A program made the translations under genes and the position numbers. 7,949 nt of DNA from Gemmatimonadaceae bacterium (GTDB lineage Bacteria > Gemmatimonadota > Gemmatimonadetes > Gemmatimonadales > Gemmatimonadaceae): NCBI GenBank assembly GCA_019689955.1, contig JADGGM010000112.1, positions 1 to 7,949 on the forward strand, written 5' to 3'. Below are positions 1 to 7,774 of this stretch, piece by piece. The notes under the pieces were generated by a model. It made no database searches and was not told the origin of the DNA. It saw only the letters and a list, made by a program, of their open reading frames with translations. How positions within the stretch are numbered: position 1 is the first letter of the stretch; the number at the start of each line of letters is the position of its first letter.

Positions 1-10
1 ACCCACCCTC

Positions 11-3000
11 GTGCGATCGACCGCCGTTCCGTGGTGTGCCGTCGTGATCTGCCTCGCCGCATCGGCCCCGGCCCTGGCGCAGGCGGCGAACAGCGCGCCG
101 CCCTCCGCCCCCGGCGCGAACACGAGCGACGCCGCGGCGCACCCCCGCGCGACGCAGGACACCGCGCGCCCGCCGCTCGATCGCATCATCTCGCTCGAGC
201 TGACGAACGTCCCGCTCAGCGCCGCGCTGCGCGAGATCGCCGCGCGGGCCAAGCTCAACCTCGTGTACACGAACCGCGTCGTCCCGCTCGAGCACGTCGT
301 GTCGGTACGGCTCACCAACGTCCCCGTGCGGCAAGCGCTGTCCGACGTGCTGCGCGGGACCGGCGTCGAGGTCGGCCTCGTCGCCGGGAACCGCGTCGCG
401 CTGCGCAAGGCCGCCAAGGGGAGCGGGACGTCGAGCACGGAGCGCGACACCACGTTCGGCGCCATCTACGGACGCGTCGTCGACACCACGACGTCCCAAC
501 CGCTCGAGCACGTCGTCGTGAACGTCAACGGGACGCCGCTCACCACGACCACGAACGAGGCCGGGATGTATCTCCTCCCGCGCGTCCCCGTGGGCGTGCA
601 GGTGATCACGGTGCGGATGCTCGGCTACATGGTCGCCGAGCGTGAGGTCGCCGTCGTGGACGGAGCGCGCGTGCGCGCCGACTTCACACTTCGCCTCGGG
701 ATGAGCCGCTTGCAGGAAGTCGTGACGACCGCCACGGGGGAACGCCGGCGGCTCGAGCTGGGGAACGACATCGTCCGCATCGACGCCGACTCCATTGCCC
801 GCACCGAGCCCGTCACCAGCGTGACCGACCTCCTCGAAGGACGCGTCCCCGGGCTCGTGGTGCAGCGGACGTCGGGCGCCCCCGGCGACCCGGCGCGCCT
901 CCGGCTGCGCGGCACGTCGAGCGCGTATCTGAGCAACGACCCCATCGTCGTCGTCGACGGCATCCGCGTCTACGCCGCACAGTCGGACAAGCGGAGCGCG
1001 AACCTCGCCTGGAACCCCGACGACCCGGCCGACTTCACGAAGTACGGCGTGGCCACCCCGTCACCGCTCGACTATCTCGACCCGCACAGCATCGCGACCA
1101 TCGAGGTGATGAAGGGCCCGTCGGCCGCAACGCTCTATGGGGCCGACGCGGCAAACGGCGTGATCGTCATCACGACGAAGAAAGGGCAGGCGGGCCCCCC
1201 GCGCTGGGCCGCGAGCGCAGCGCGCGGGACCACGTACATCCCCGGCTCCTACCCCGACTCGTATCTCCGGTGGGGGCACAAGACGTGGGACCGCGCGCCT
1301 ATCATCTGCCCGCTCCCGGACCTCACCTGTGTGGGCGACAGCGTCTCGCACTTCCAGACGCTGAACGACCCCGCGCTCACGATCCTGGCCCACGGCGAGC
1401 GCACCGCGTTCGCGCTTGGCGTCTCAGGCGGGGTCGACGCGCTCCAGTACAGCATCAACGGCAACTTCGAGGACGCGCTCGGCGTCGTGCGTCTCCCCGA
1501 CATCGAGGTCGACCGCTACCGCGCGCTGCACGGCGGCGTGAATCCCCCCGACTGGATGCGCCGCCCGCAGCGGCTCAGGCAGTGGGGGGCGAACAGCCGC
1601 CTCACGGCGAAGCTCGGCACGCGCGCCGACGTCGGGATCTCCGCGCGCCTCTCGCGCACCTCGCAGCAGCGCTCTAACCTCGAGAACCGCCTCCGCGACC
1701 TGATGGGGACGTACATCGACCCCGCCACCGGCGTCTACTATCGCCCCACGCTCACCAACCTCTCCCCCGTCACGGAGCTCCTCTCGGAGTACCAGCGTCG
1801 CATCACTGCCGACGCGACGCAGTTCACCAACAACGCGAGCCTCAACTGGCGCGTGCGCCCGTGGCTGACGGCGACCACCGATGTCGGGATCGACATCATC
1901 CAGCGCGAGGATGCGATGCTCCTTCCGCGCCTCGCCGCCACCGCGGCGACCGACACCGCCGGCGCGGCCGCGCTCGGGCGCGGGACCTCGTTCGTGAACA
2001 CGGTCAACGTCCGCGCCGCGGCCAGCGCTCCTCTCCCGTGGGGCTTCCGCCTCCAGACCGCGGTCGGCGCCAACTACGTGCGCCAGCGGACCGCCGACGT
2101 CTCCATGAGCGCCGTCGGGCTCCAGCCCGGCGCGACGTCGATCGCGGGAGGAATTCGCCTCCAGCAGCCGACCGAGTCGCGGCAGGACCAGTCGGCGCTC
2201 GGCGTGTACATCGAGCCCTCGCTCTCGCACAAACGCTTCTGGCTCTCCACCGGGCTACGCATGGACGGCGGGAACACCTACGGCTCGCGCGCGAGCTTCG
2301 TCACCTTCCCCAAGGTCAGCCTGTCGTACCTCGTCTCCGACGAGCCGTTCTTCCCGTTCAAGCGCGCCTTCGACCTCCTCCGCCTCCGCGTCGCCTACGG
2401 GCAGGCGGGGGTGCAGCCCGGGCCCAGGGACCGCTTGCGGCTGTACTCGTCCCCCACGCAGTCGTGGGCCGACGGCACCTGGGGGAACGGCGTGGAGATC
2501 TCGACCATCGGCAACACGCGGATCAGGCCGGAGCGCTCGACGGAGGTCGAGGGGGGCTTCGACGCCGACATGCTGGGCGACCGGCTCTCCGTCGGGTTCA
2601 CCGGCTACCGCAAGATGCGCTACGACGCGCTCATGAACGTGCCGCTCCCCCCCTCGGTGTACGGCGACAACGTCTTCGTGCTCCAGAACATCGGGGTGGT
2701 CCGGAACACCGGCTACGAGGTGACGCTCGGCGCGCAGCTCCTGCGCACCGATCTCCTGTCGTGGAGCACGCAGCTCAACGTGAGCCACAACCAGAACGTG
2801 GTCGTGCGGCTCGGCCCCGGCGTGCAGCCGTTCGAGGGGCCCGACGGCCGCGTGGCCGCGGGGTACCCGCTGAACGGGCGGTGGGCGAAGCCCGTCCTCG
2901 GCTACACGGACGCCGACGGCAACCACATCATCGATCCGAGCGAGATCCTCTACGGCGACACCGCGGTGTACGTGGGGCGCCAGGAGCCCGACTACACGGC

Positions 3001-3442
3001 CATGCTGAGCACCACGCTCTCGCTCTTCCGCGGCGCGCTCAGCGTGAGCGCGGGCTTCCAGTACGAGGACGGCCTCACCCAGCGCGCGCCGTGGGCGTCC
3101 ATGCGGCAGACCCTGCGCGCGTACAACGACCCGACCACGCCGCTCGACCAGCAGGCCGCCGTGGTGTCCACCTTGAGCAACGATTTCCTGGCGATGCAGA
3201 CGGTGAACGTGCTGCGCTTCAACAGCCTCTCGGTCGCGTACAACGTCCCGACGCACATCGCGCAGCGCGCGGGCGCGCGGTCGCTCACGGTGGCGCTGCA
3301 AGGCACCAACCTGGGGCTGCACACCAACTATCTCGGGAAGGACCCCGGCGTGAACGGGGCCGCGACGGGGGGCCGGGTGGTCGACAACGGCGTGATCCCG
3401 CAGCCGCGCACGTGGCAAGTGCGCGTGAGCGCGAGCTACTGA
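11..3442 (+). CDS. SusC/RagA-family TonB-dependent outer-membrane receptor with STN domain
   Basis: The protein forms a TonB-gated outer-membrane channel that imports a large nutrient (glycan or peptide) with its SusD partner. From the N-terminus it shows: a signal peptide (hydrophobic CAVVICLAASAPALA, cleavage after A23 or A25); an STN domain at about 58-133, which in this family contacts a periplasmic anti-sigma factor; a carboxypeptidase-regulatory-like beta-sandwich at about 150-230 (GRVVD, then TNEAGMYLLPRVPVG); a TonB-box-like LQEVVTT at 234-240; a plug at about 245-392 with DPIVVVDGIRV and EVMKGPSAATLYG; and a beta-barrel to the C-terminus, ending in Tyr as outer-membrane barrels usually do. 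At 1143 residues it is full length for an STN-bearing SusC. The GTG start gives a well-formed signal peptide but has no clear ribosome binding site, and the frame stays open to the window edge, so a start upstream is possible. Two close cysteines (C433, C440) may form an extracellular-loop disulfide. The substrate cannot be told from sequence. Confidence 0.95.
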   Translation: MRSTAVPWCAVVICLAASAPALAQAANSAPPSAPGANTSDAAAHPRATQDTARPPLDRIISLELTNVPLSAALREIAARAKLNLVYTNRVVPLEHVVSVRLTNVPVRQALSDVLRGTGVEVGLVAGNRVALRKAAKGSGTSSTERDTTFGAIYGRVVDTTTSQPLEHVVVNVNGTPLTTTTNEAGMYLLPRVPVGVQVITVRMLGYMVAEREVAVVDGARVRADFTLRLGMSRLQEVVTTATGERRRLELGNDIVRIDADSIARTEPVTSVTDLLEGRVPGLVVQRTSGAPGDPARLRLRGTSSAYLSNDPIVVVDGIRVYAAQSDKRSANLAWNPDDPADFTKYGVATPSPLDYLDPHSIATIEVMKGPSAATLYGADAANGVIVITTKKGQAGPPRWAASAARGTTYIPGSYPDSYLRWGHKTWDRAPIICPLPDLTCVGDSVSHFQTLNDPALTILAHGERTAFALGVSGGVDALQYSINGNFEDALGVVRLPDIEVDRYRALHGGVNPPDWMRRPQRLRQWGANSRLTAKLGTRADVGISARLSRTSQQRSNLENRLRDLMGTYIDPATGVYYRPTLTNLSPVTELLSEYQRRITADATQFTNNASLNWRVRPWLTATTDVGIDIIQREDAMLLPRLAATAATDTAGAAALGRGTSFVNTVNVRAAASAPLPWGFRLQTAVGANYVRQRTADVSMSAVGLQPGATSIAGGIRLQQPTESRQDQSALGVYIEPSLSHKRFWLSTGLRMDGGNTYGSRASFVTFPKVSLSYLVSDEPFFPFKRAFDLLRLRVAYGQAGVQPGPRDRLRLYSSPTQSWADGTWGNGVEISTIGNTRIRPERSTEVEGGFDADMLGDRLSVGFTGYRKMRYDALMNVPLPPSVYGDNVFVLQNIGVVRNTGYEVTLGAQLLRTDLLSWSTQLNVSHNQNVVVRLGPGVQPFEGPDGRVAAGYPLNGRWAKPVLGYTDADGNHIIDPSEILYGDTAVYVGRQEPDYTAMLSTTLSLFRGALSVSAGFQYEDGLTQRAPWASMRQTLRAYNDPTTPLDQQAAVVSTLSNDFLAMQTVNVLRFNSLSVAYNVPTHIAQRAGARSLTVALQGTNLGLHTNYLGKDPGVNGAATGGRVVDNGVIPQPRTWQVRVSASY

Positions 3443-3444
3443 GG
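3441..3444 (+). promoter_or_regulatory. Ribosome binding site for the SusD-like gene
   Basis: GAGG overlaps the TGA stop of the SusC-like gene and lies 7 nt before the ATG at 3452, so translation of the pair is probably coupled. A second candidate, GGAG at 3454-3457, lies 9 nt before an in-frame ATG at 3467, so both starts have a plausible site. Confidence 0.55.
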
Positions 3445-3451
3445 CCGAGCC

Positions 3452-4858
3452 ATGGAGCGAAACACAATGCGAGCCATCGTGCTGGTCCTGCTTCTCGCGG
3501 CCTGCTCGCCGCGCGACATCGTGGGGAGCGCGCCCTTCCCCTCGGACCTGAGCGACCCCGCGGCCACCAAGACGCCGGAAGGGGCGCTCGCGGCGTACCA
3601 CGGGACGCTCGTGCGCTTCCGCATCGCGGTCGGCGACCGGTTCAGCGGCTACGTCCCCGTGTCCGGATTGCTCACCGACGAGCTGCGCGATCGCAACCAG
3701 CTCGGCCTGGCGTACGCCGCGACGCCGGGGCCGGACGTGCGCGACTTCCCCGACCCGGCGACGAGCGGCCCGGACGTCACGCTGTACTCGTACCTGCAGA
3801 AGGTTCGCGGCCAGGGATACCAGGCAGTGGGGCTCCTCCGCGACTTCGCGCCCGAGACGTCGCCTGCGCTGCGCGGTCACCTCTACGCGGTGATGGGATA
3901 CGCCGAGACGATGCTGGCCGAGCTGTACTGCTCCGGCATCCCCCTCAGCACCCTCGACTACGACGGCGACTACACCCTCGCGCCAGGATCGTCGACCGCG
4001 GAAGTGCTGACGCACGCGCAGGCGCTGTTCGACACCGCGCTCACGCTCGCGGGGGACAGCGCGCGGATCCTGAACCTCGCGCGCGTCGGCCGCGCGCGTG
4101 CGTTGCTCGCCCTGGGCGACTACGCCGGCGCCGCCGCGGCCGTGGCCGACGTGCCGACCACCTTTCAGTACGCCGTGACGTACGCCATCGCGAGCCCGGG
4201 GGAGACACAGGGGGTCAACTTCGGGTATCGTCTCTTGCCGTTTTCCTGGGAGTACTCGATGTCGGACCAGGAGGGGGTGAACGGGCTCCCGTATCGCTCG
4301 AGTAACGATCCGCGCACGCTCTCGACGCCCGGCGGCACGAACGACAACGGCGCGACGATCTACCAATCGGCCAAGTACGCGAGCGATGGCCTGAGCCCCA
4401 TCGTGCTCGCCGATGGAATCGAAGCGCGGCTCATCGAGGCGGAAGCGGAGCTCAATGGCGCCGCCGGGGGCGACTGGCTCGCCACGCTCAACGCGCTGCG
4501 CACCGACGGGACGTTCGACACGCAGCCGAGCGACACCAACCCGGCGGTGACCGACACGCTCTGGCATGCGGGCACCGGCGGCGTCGCGGGGCTCGCCCCG
4601 CTCGCGGATCCCGGCACGCCGAACGCGCGTGTGGACCTCGTCTTCCGCGAGCGCGCCTTCTGGCTCTTCCTCACCGGGCACCGGCAAGGGGACCTGCGAC
4701 GGCTCATCCGCCAGTACGGCCGGAACGCGTCGCAGGTGTACCCCATCGGTCCCTACAACCTCGGCACGTCGTACGGCACCGACATCACGGCGCCGATCCC
4801 CGAGTCCGAGCGCACCAACAATCCGCTGTTCACCGGCTGCCAGAGCCGGGGCGCCTGA
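3452..4858 (+). CDS. SusD/RagB-family nutrient-binding outer-membrane lipoprotein
   Basis: This is the substrate-capturing lid of the SusC-like channel, expected on the cell surface. A lipoprotein signal (RAIVLVLLLAAC) ends at C18, counted from the ATG at 3452; an ATG at 3467 would give a shorter, equally workable signal peptide. Family marks are the N-terminal TPEGALAAYHG, a tetratricopeptide-like helical segment (RARALLALGDYAGAAAAV), EARLIEAEAEL starting at about 324 followed by LNALR, RERAFWLFLTGHRQGDLRRL starting at 399, and the C-terminal PIPESE at 448-453 followed by NNP. At 468 residues it matches the normal length. It starts 9 nt after the SusC-like stop, the usual susC-susD arrangement. 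Apart from the lipidated cysteine there are only two, C160 (in YCSGIPLS) and C463 near the end. The bound ligand is not predictable from what is visible. Confidence 0.94.
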   Translation: MERNTMRAIVLVLLLAACSPRDIVGSAPFPSDLSDPAATKTPEGALAAYHGTLVRFRIAVGDRFSGYVPVSGLLTDELRDRNQLGLAYAATPGPDVRDFPDPATSGPDVTLYSYLQKVRGQGYQAVGLLRDFAPETSPALRGHLYAVMGYAETMLAELYCSGIPLSTLDYDGDYTLAPGSSTAEVLTHAQALFDTALTLAGDSARILNLARVGRARALLALGDYAGAAAAVADVPTTFQYAVTYAIASPGETQGVNFGYRLLPFSWEYSMSDQEGVNGLPYRSSNDPRTLSTPGGTNDNGATIYQSAKYASDGLSPIVLADGIEARLIEAEAELNGAAGGDWLATLNALRTDGTFDTQPSDTNPAVTDTLWHAGTGGVAGLAPLADPGTPNARVDLVFRERAFWLFLTGHRQGDLRRLIRQYGRNASQVYPIGPYNLGTSYGTDITAPIPESERTNNPLFTGCQSRGA

Positions 4859-4916
4859 TCATGGCTGCACGGCGAGTCCCGACGCTCACCACTCTCACGA
4901 CGCGTGTCCTGACGAC

Positions 4917-4920
4917 GAGG
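4917..4920 (+). promoter_or_regulatory. Ribosome binding site choosing the start of the third lipoprotein
   Basis: GAGG (within ACGAGG) sits 9 nt before the ATG at 4930. That ATG gives a compact lipoprotein signal peptide of 22 residues. The upstream in-frame ATG at 4861 would add 23 Thr/Arg-rich residues and place 45 residues before the lipobox cysteine, so 4930 is preferred. Confidence 0.5.
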
Positions 4921-4929
4921 CGATCGAGC

Positions 4930-6084
4930 ATGTCCTTCCTTTCGGCTGTGCGGCGCGCCGGCGGCCTCACCTGCGCCGCGCTTCTGGTGCTCGGCTGCAG
5001 CGACGGCGCGGAGCCGTTCCGCCCTCCCGCCAACGCGGCGGCGGACACCCTCTACTGGACGCTCGCCGCCGACGTCGGCGGCGCGGTCCTCTCCACCGTG
5101 GCGCCCTACGACACCTTCCGCCTGGTGGTGACGCCGCGCGACAAGCACGGGAACGTGATCCAGGGGCTCGGCCCCGTGACGTTCCACTCCGTGGACCCCG
5201 CGCGCGTGGAGGTGAGCGCCGACGGCCTCGTGCGCGCGCACGCGGCCACGAACGGCGAAGGGGTCGAGATCAAGGCGGAGCTCGCGGCCGGGAACACGCG
5301 TCACGAGACGTCCGTCTACATCAACGTCGTCGACTCGGACACCCCGCCCGTCCTCACGACGACCCTCCTCATGGGGGCCGGTGTCGTCGGCGACACGGTG
5401 CGCTGGCCGGTCACGGGAGACGGCAGCTCGTTGCAGATCAGGGGCGACGGATCGGCGCAGTACTCGCCCTTCAACGTCCTCTATTGGTTCCCGATGGACG
5501 AGTACGGGAACCCTATCGTCGATCTCCTGGGGTGGGCCACGCCGTCGAATCCCCAGCCGGCGTTGGTGGTAGGCGGGATGCCGCTGTTCTACCTGCTCCC
5601 GCGCACCATGGGCCGCACGATGCTGACGTTCCACGGCGCGATCTTCGGCGCACCGGTCACCGCGTCGGTCTACGTGGACATCACGATGCCGGCGTTCGGT
5701 GTCGTGAAGATCAAGTCGGTCGCGGCCGGGCTCGGCGGGGAGACGCGGATCGTCTTCGACTCGCCGGACATCACGATCATCCCCGGTGGAACGGTGGTGT
5801 GGGCGAACGTGAGCGGCCAGCCGGTGGACATCGTGTTCGATGACTCGACGCACGTGGCGGCGCACGGGAGCCTCGTGAGTTGCGCGAACGCCGGCGCCGC
5901 GGACCCGGGCGGGGCAGGGAACATCGCCCCCTTCGGCGAGCCGCAAGACCTCACGGCCCCGCACCTCACGTCCGGCAACTGCCGCTCGCGGAGCTTCCCG
6001 ACGCCGGGGACGTACACGTACCACAGCCCGCTCACCGGCGCCACGGGGCAGATCATCGTGACCGACAGCCTGCCGAGCTCCTGA
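4930..6084 (+). CDS. Lipoprotein with Ig-like domains and a degenerate cupredoxin-like C-terminal domain
   Basis: No exact family is recognised. From the ATG at 4930 the protein has 384 residues; an in-frame ATG at 4861, only 2 nt after the SusD-like stop, would give 407. The signal ends in a lipobox LVLGC with C23. Residues about 58-134 resemble a bacterial Ig-like (Big_2/invasin type) domain: LVVTPRDKHGNVI, then VEVSADGLV. Residues about 140-275 look like a second, more diverged Ig-like sandwich (MDEYGNPIVD, TMLTFHGAIFGAPVTASVYV). Residues about 280-380 follow the cupredoxin pattern (IIPGGTVVWANV with W291, then FPTPGTYTYHSP, TGQIIV). The usual copper ligands are absent: V299, S366, T369 and A371 stand about where His, Cys, His and Met are expected. 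C318 and C351 are the only cysteines left after lipidation and could form a disulfide. Its place behind susC-susD suggests an accessory surface or periplasmic binding lipoprotein, analogous in position to SusE/SusF but not visibly homologous. Confidence 0.82.
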   Translation: MSFLSAVRRAGGLTCAALLVLGCSDGAEPFRPPANAAADTLYWTLAADVGGAVLSTVAPYDTFRLVVTPRDKHGNVIQGLGPVTFHSVDPARVEVSADGLVRAHAATNGEGVEIKAELAAGNTRHETSVYINVVDSDTPPVLTTTLLMGAGVVGDTVRWPVTGDGSSLQIRGDGSAQYSPFNVLYWFPMDEYGNPIVDLLGWATPSNPQPALVVGGMPLFYLLPRTMGRTMLTFHGAIFGAPVTASVYVDITMPAFGVVKIKSVAAGLGGETRIVFDSPDITIIPGGTVVWANVSGQPVDIVFDDSTHVAAHGSLVSCANAGAADPGGAGNIAPFGEPQDLTAPHLTSGNCRSRSFPTPGTYTYHSPLTGATGQIIVTDSLPSS

Positions 6085-6166
6085 GCCGGGGCGCACCGGG
6101 CCACACGCCGGCTGTGTGTTGGATACCAGGCGACCTTCCCATTTCGTACCCGATTCTGGATGCTGA
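6085..6166 (+). other. 82-nt intergenic spacer, lower GC, possible promoter region
   Basis: This is the only real gap between genes. Positions 6114-6166 are about 53% GC by count, clearly below the surrounding coding DNA, which fits a promoter or leader for the downstream pair. Weak inverted repeats are present: AGCCGG (6084-6089) with CCGGCT (6108-6113), and CACAC (6102-6106) with GTGTG (6114-6118). Neither is followed by a run of T. No convincing -35/-10 pair was found; GGA at 6158-6160 is a weak ribosome binding site 6 nt before the ATG at 6167. Confidence 0.35.
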
Positions 6167-7774
6167 ATGTCGATCACGCGACGTGACTTCTTGAAGGTGG
6201 GGGCCTCGGCGGCGACGCTGGCCGCGGCGGCGAGCGCGCCGCGCCCGCTCCTGGCGCAGCTGGGGGCGGGGCGAGCGGAGCCGGTGCCGCCGATCGAGGA
6301 TCCGCGGCTGGAGGGGCTGGCCGCGCGGGCGCTCGAGGCGGCGAAGGGGGCCGGCGCGGCGTACGCCGACGTGCGCCTCACACACGACTGGACGCGAACC
6401 ATCTCCGTCGACGGCGTCGGGGACAGCGAGGTCGTCACGGCGGGCGCGCGCGCGTGGGTGGATGGTCGCTGGGGGTTCGCGAGCGGGCCGGTGTGGAGCC
6501 CGGACGAGATGGCGCGCCTGGGGCGCGAGGCGGTCCTACAGGCGAAGGCGAACGCGCTGCGCACGCGGCGCCCGGTAGAGCTCGCGCCGGTGATCGCGGT
6601 CCCCAAGGGGCACTGGGTGATGCCGGTGGAGATCGATCCCTTCGAGATCACGCCCTTCGAGGTGATCGACTACCTGACGAGTCTCCAGGTCTTCGTGTCG
6701 CGGACCCCCGGCGCGGTGGTCCGGGCGAACCGGGCCGTGTTCACCAAGCAGGAGAAGGCGTTCGCGTCCACGGCCGGGAGCTATCTCACGCAGCGGACCT
6801 ACCTGAGCATGGGGATGTTCGCCTTCGCGCTCCGGTGGAACGGCGTCGAGGACACGACGCAGCTCGACTGCCTGAGCCCCGCGGGACTGGGGTGGGAGCT
6901 CTATCGCGGGCAGCGTCTCCACGACCGCATCCGGGAAGCGATGGACGACTTCCGGTTCGACGCGCAGCTCCCGGTCCGCCCGGTGGAGATCGGGCGCTAC
7001 GACGCGGTCTTCTCGGCCGGCTCCATGGCGGCGCTCCTGCACGAGACGCTCGGCGCGGCGACGGAGCTCGACCGCGCACTGGGCTACGAGGCGAACGCGG
7101 GGGGGACGAGCTACCTGAACGATCCGCTGGCGATGCTCGGGAGCTACCAGGCGGCCGCGCCGGTGGTGACCATCACCGCGAACCGCTCGGAGCCAGGCGG
7201 TGCCGCGACGGTGCAGTGGGATGACGATGGCGTCGCCCCCGATGCGTTCACGCTCGTGAAGGACGGCACGCTCGCCGACTTTCAGACCACGCGCGACAGC
7301 ACCGCGCAGCTCGCGCGCTACTACGGCGCGTCGGCCAAGCCGCTCCCTTCGCACGGCTGCGCGCACGCGCCGAACGCGTCGGACGCGCCGCTGTCGCGCG
7401 TCCCCAACCTCGCGCTCGCGCCGGGCGCGGAATCGCTCGACTTCGACGCGCTCGTCGCGCGGCTCTCCACGGGGGTGGCGGTGAAGAGAGCGCAATTCGA
7501 TATGGATTTCCAGCGGTCGAGCGGATATGGGCTCGGGCGCATCTACCAGGTGAAGAACGGGAAGCGCGTCGCGCTCTTCGCGACCGCGGGGATGCTCTTC
7601 CGCTCCCCCGACCTGTGGAAGCGAGTGCGCGCGGTGGGCGGGGCCGCCGCGGCGCGGCGGTTCGGCCTCGCGAGCGTCAAGGGCGAGCCGCCGCAGATGA
7701 GCTACGCGAGCGTGACGGCGCCGCCCGCGCTGCTCGAGCAGCTCACGATCATCGATCCGTCGAGGAGAGCATGA
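6167..7774 (+). CDS. Tat-exported TldD/PmbA-family protein (TldD-like, altered metal site)
   Basis: TldD/PmbA proteins form heterodimeric peptidases that cut unstructured peptides; in E. coli TldD/TldE mature microcin B17 and degrade the CcdA antitoxin. This 535-residue member begins with a twin-arginine signal (TRRDFLK, R5-R6, alanine-rich h-region, likely cleavage after A30 in PLLA-Q), so export in folded form is expected. The N-terminal family domain spans about 45-235. The C-terminal half holds the TldD signature LLHETLGAATELDRALGYEA, then RSEPGG to QTTR (340-376) with a WDDDGV core, and LFRSPDLWK (477-485). In TldD, zinc is held by HExxxH plus a C-terminal cysteine. Here H292 and E293 are kept, the second His is A297, and the C-terminal KGEPPQ region (505-510) has no cysteine. 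SHGCAHA (H396, C398, H400) is a cysteine/histidine cluster of unknown role. Its stop overlaps the start of the next gene by ATGA. Family membership is firm; peptidase activity is uncertain. Confidence 0.92.
   Translation: MSITRRDFLKVGASAATLAAAASAPRPLLAQLGAGRAEPVPPIEDPRLEGLAARALEAAKGAGAAYADVRLTHDWTRTISVDGVGDSEVVTAGARAWVDGRWGFASGPVWSPDEMARLGREAVLQAKANALRTRRPVELAPVIAVPKGHWVMPVEIDPFEITPFEVIDYLTSLQVFVSRTPGAVVRANRAVFTKQEKAFASTAGSYLTQRTYLSMGMFAFALRWNGVEDTTQLDCLSPAGLGWELYRGQRLHDRIREAMDDFRFDAQLPVRPVEIGRYDAVFSAGSMAALLHETLGAATELDRALGYEANAGGTSYLNDPLAMLGSYQAAAPVVTITANRSEPGGAATVQWDDDGVAPDAFTLVKDGTLADFQTTRDSTAQLARYYGASAKPLPSHGCAHAPNASDAPLSRVPNLALAPGAESLDFDALVARLSTGVAVKRAQFDMDFQRSSGYGLGRIYQVKNGKRVALFATAGMLFRSPDLWKRVRAVGGAAAARRFGLASVKGEPPQMSYASVTAPPALLEQLTIIDPSRRA
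7763..7767 (+). promoter_or_regulatory. Ribosome binding site and ATGA overlap coupling the TldD/PmbA pair
   Basis: AGGAG lies only 3 nt before the ATG at 7771, and that ATG shares bases with the TGA at 7772-7774. The arrangement implies translational coupling of the two TldD/PmbA genes. The spacing is short, but the next in-frame ATG (7786) would be 18 nt away and is less likely. Confidence 0.6.

Noticed and set aside
1861..4305. Long plus-strand open frame (about 814 codons) in another frame across SusC and SusD
   Set aside because: The predicted protein is extremely Arg/Ala/Pro-rich and overlaps conserved domains of both real genes, so it is a GC-rich shadow.
2255..4687. Long minus-strand open frame (about 810 codons) across the SusC/SusD junction
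   Set aside because: It is antisense to two well-supported genes and its product is an Arg/Val/Glu/His-rich sequence with no domain pattern, as expected from GC-rich shadow frames.
4861..4929. Upstream ATG start for the third lipoprotein, adding 23 residues
   Set aside because: It would put 45 residues before the lipobox cysteine, and the ATG at 4930 has a better-placed GAGG; kept only as an alternative.
6084..6118. Inverted repeats after the third lipoprotein stop, considered as a Rho-independent terminator
   Set aside because: The stems are only 5-6 bp and no T-tract follows, so they are within what chance gives in GC-rich DNA.
6119..6148. TTGGAT with a spaced T-rich hexamer as a sigma-70-like promoter
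   Set aside because: The candidate -10 (TTTCGT or TTCGTA) matches the consensus poorly, so no specific promoter is claimed.
6160..6186. Eight-codon ATG frame overlapping the start of the TldD-like gene, considered as a leader peptide
   Set aside because: It is too short, has no separate ribosome binding site, and the tldD-like start with its Tat signal explains the region.
4753..6651. Minus-strand open frame (about 632 codons) over the third lipoprotein and the start of the TldD-like gene
   Set aside because: It crosses two real plus-strand genes and the spacer, is Arg-rich with no recognisable fold, and has no upstream context of its own.
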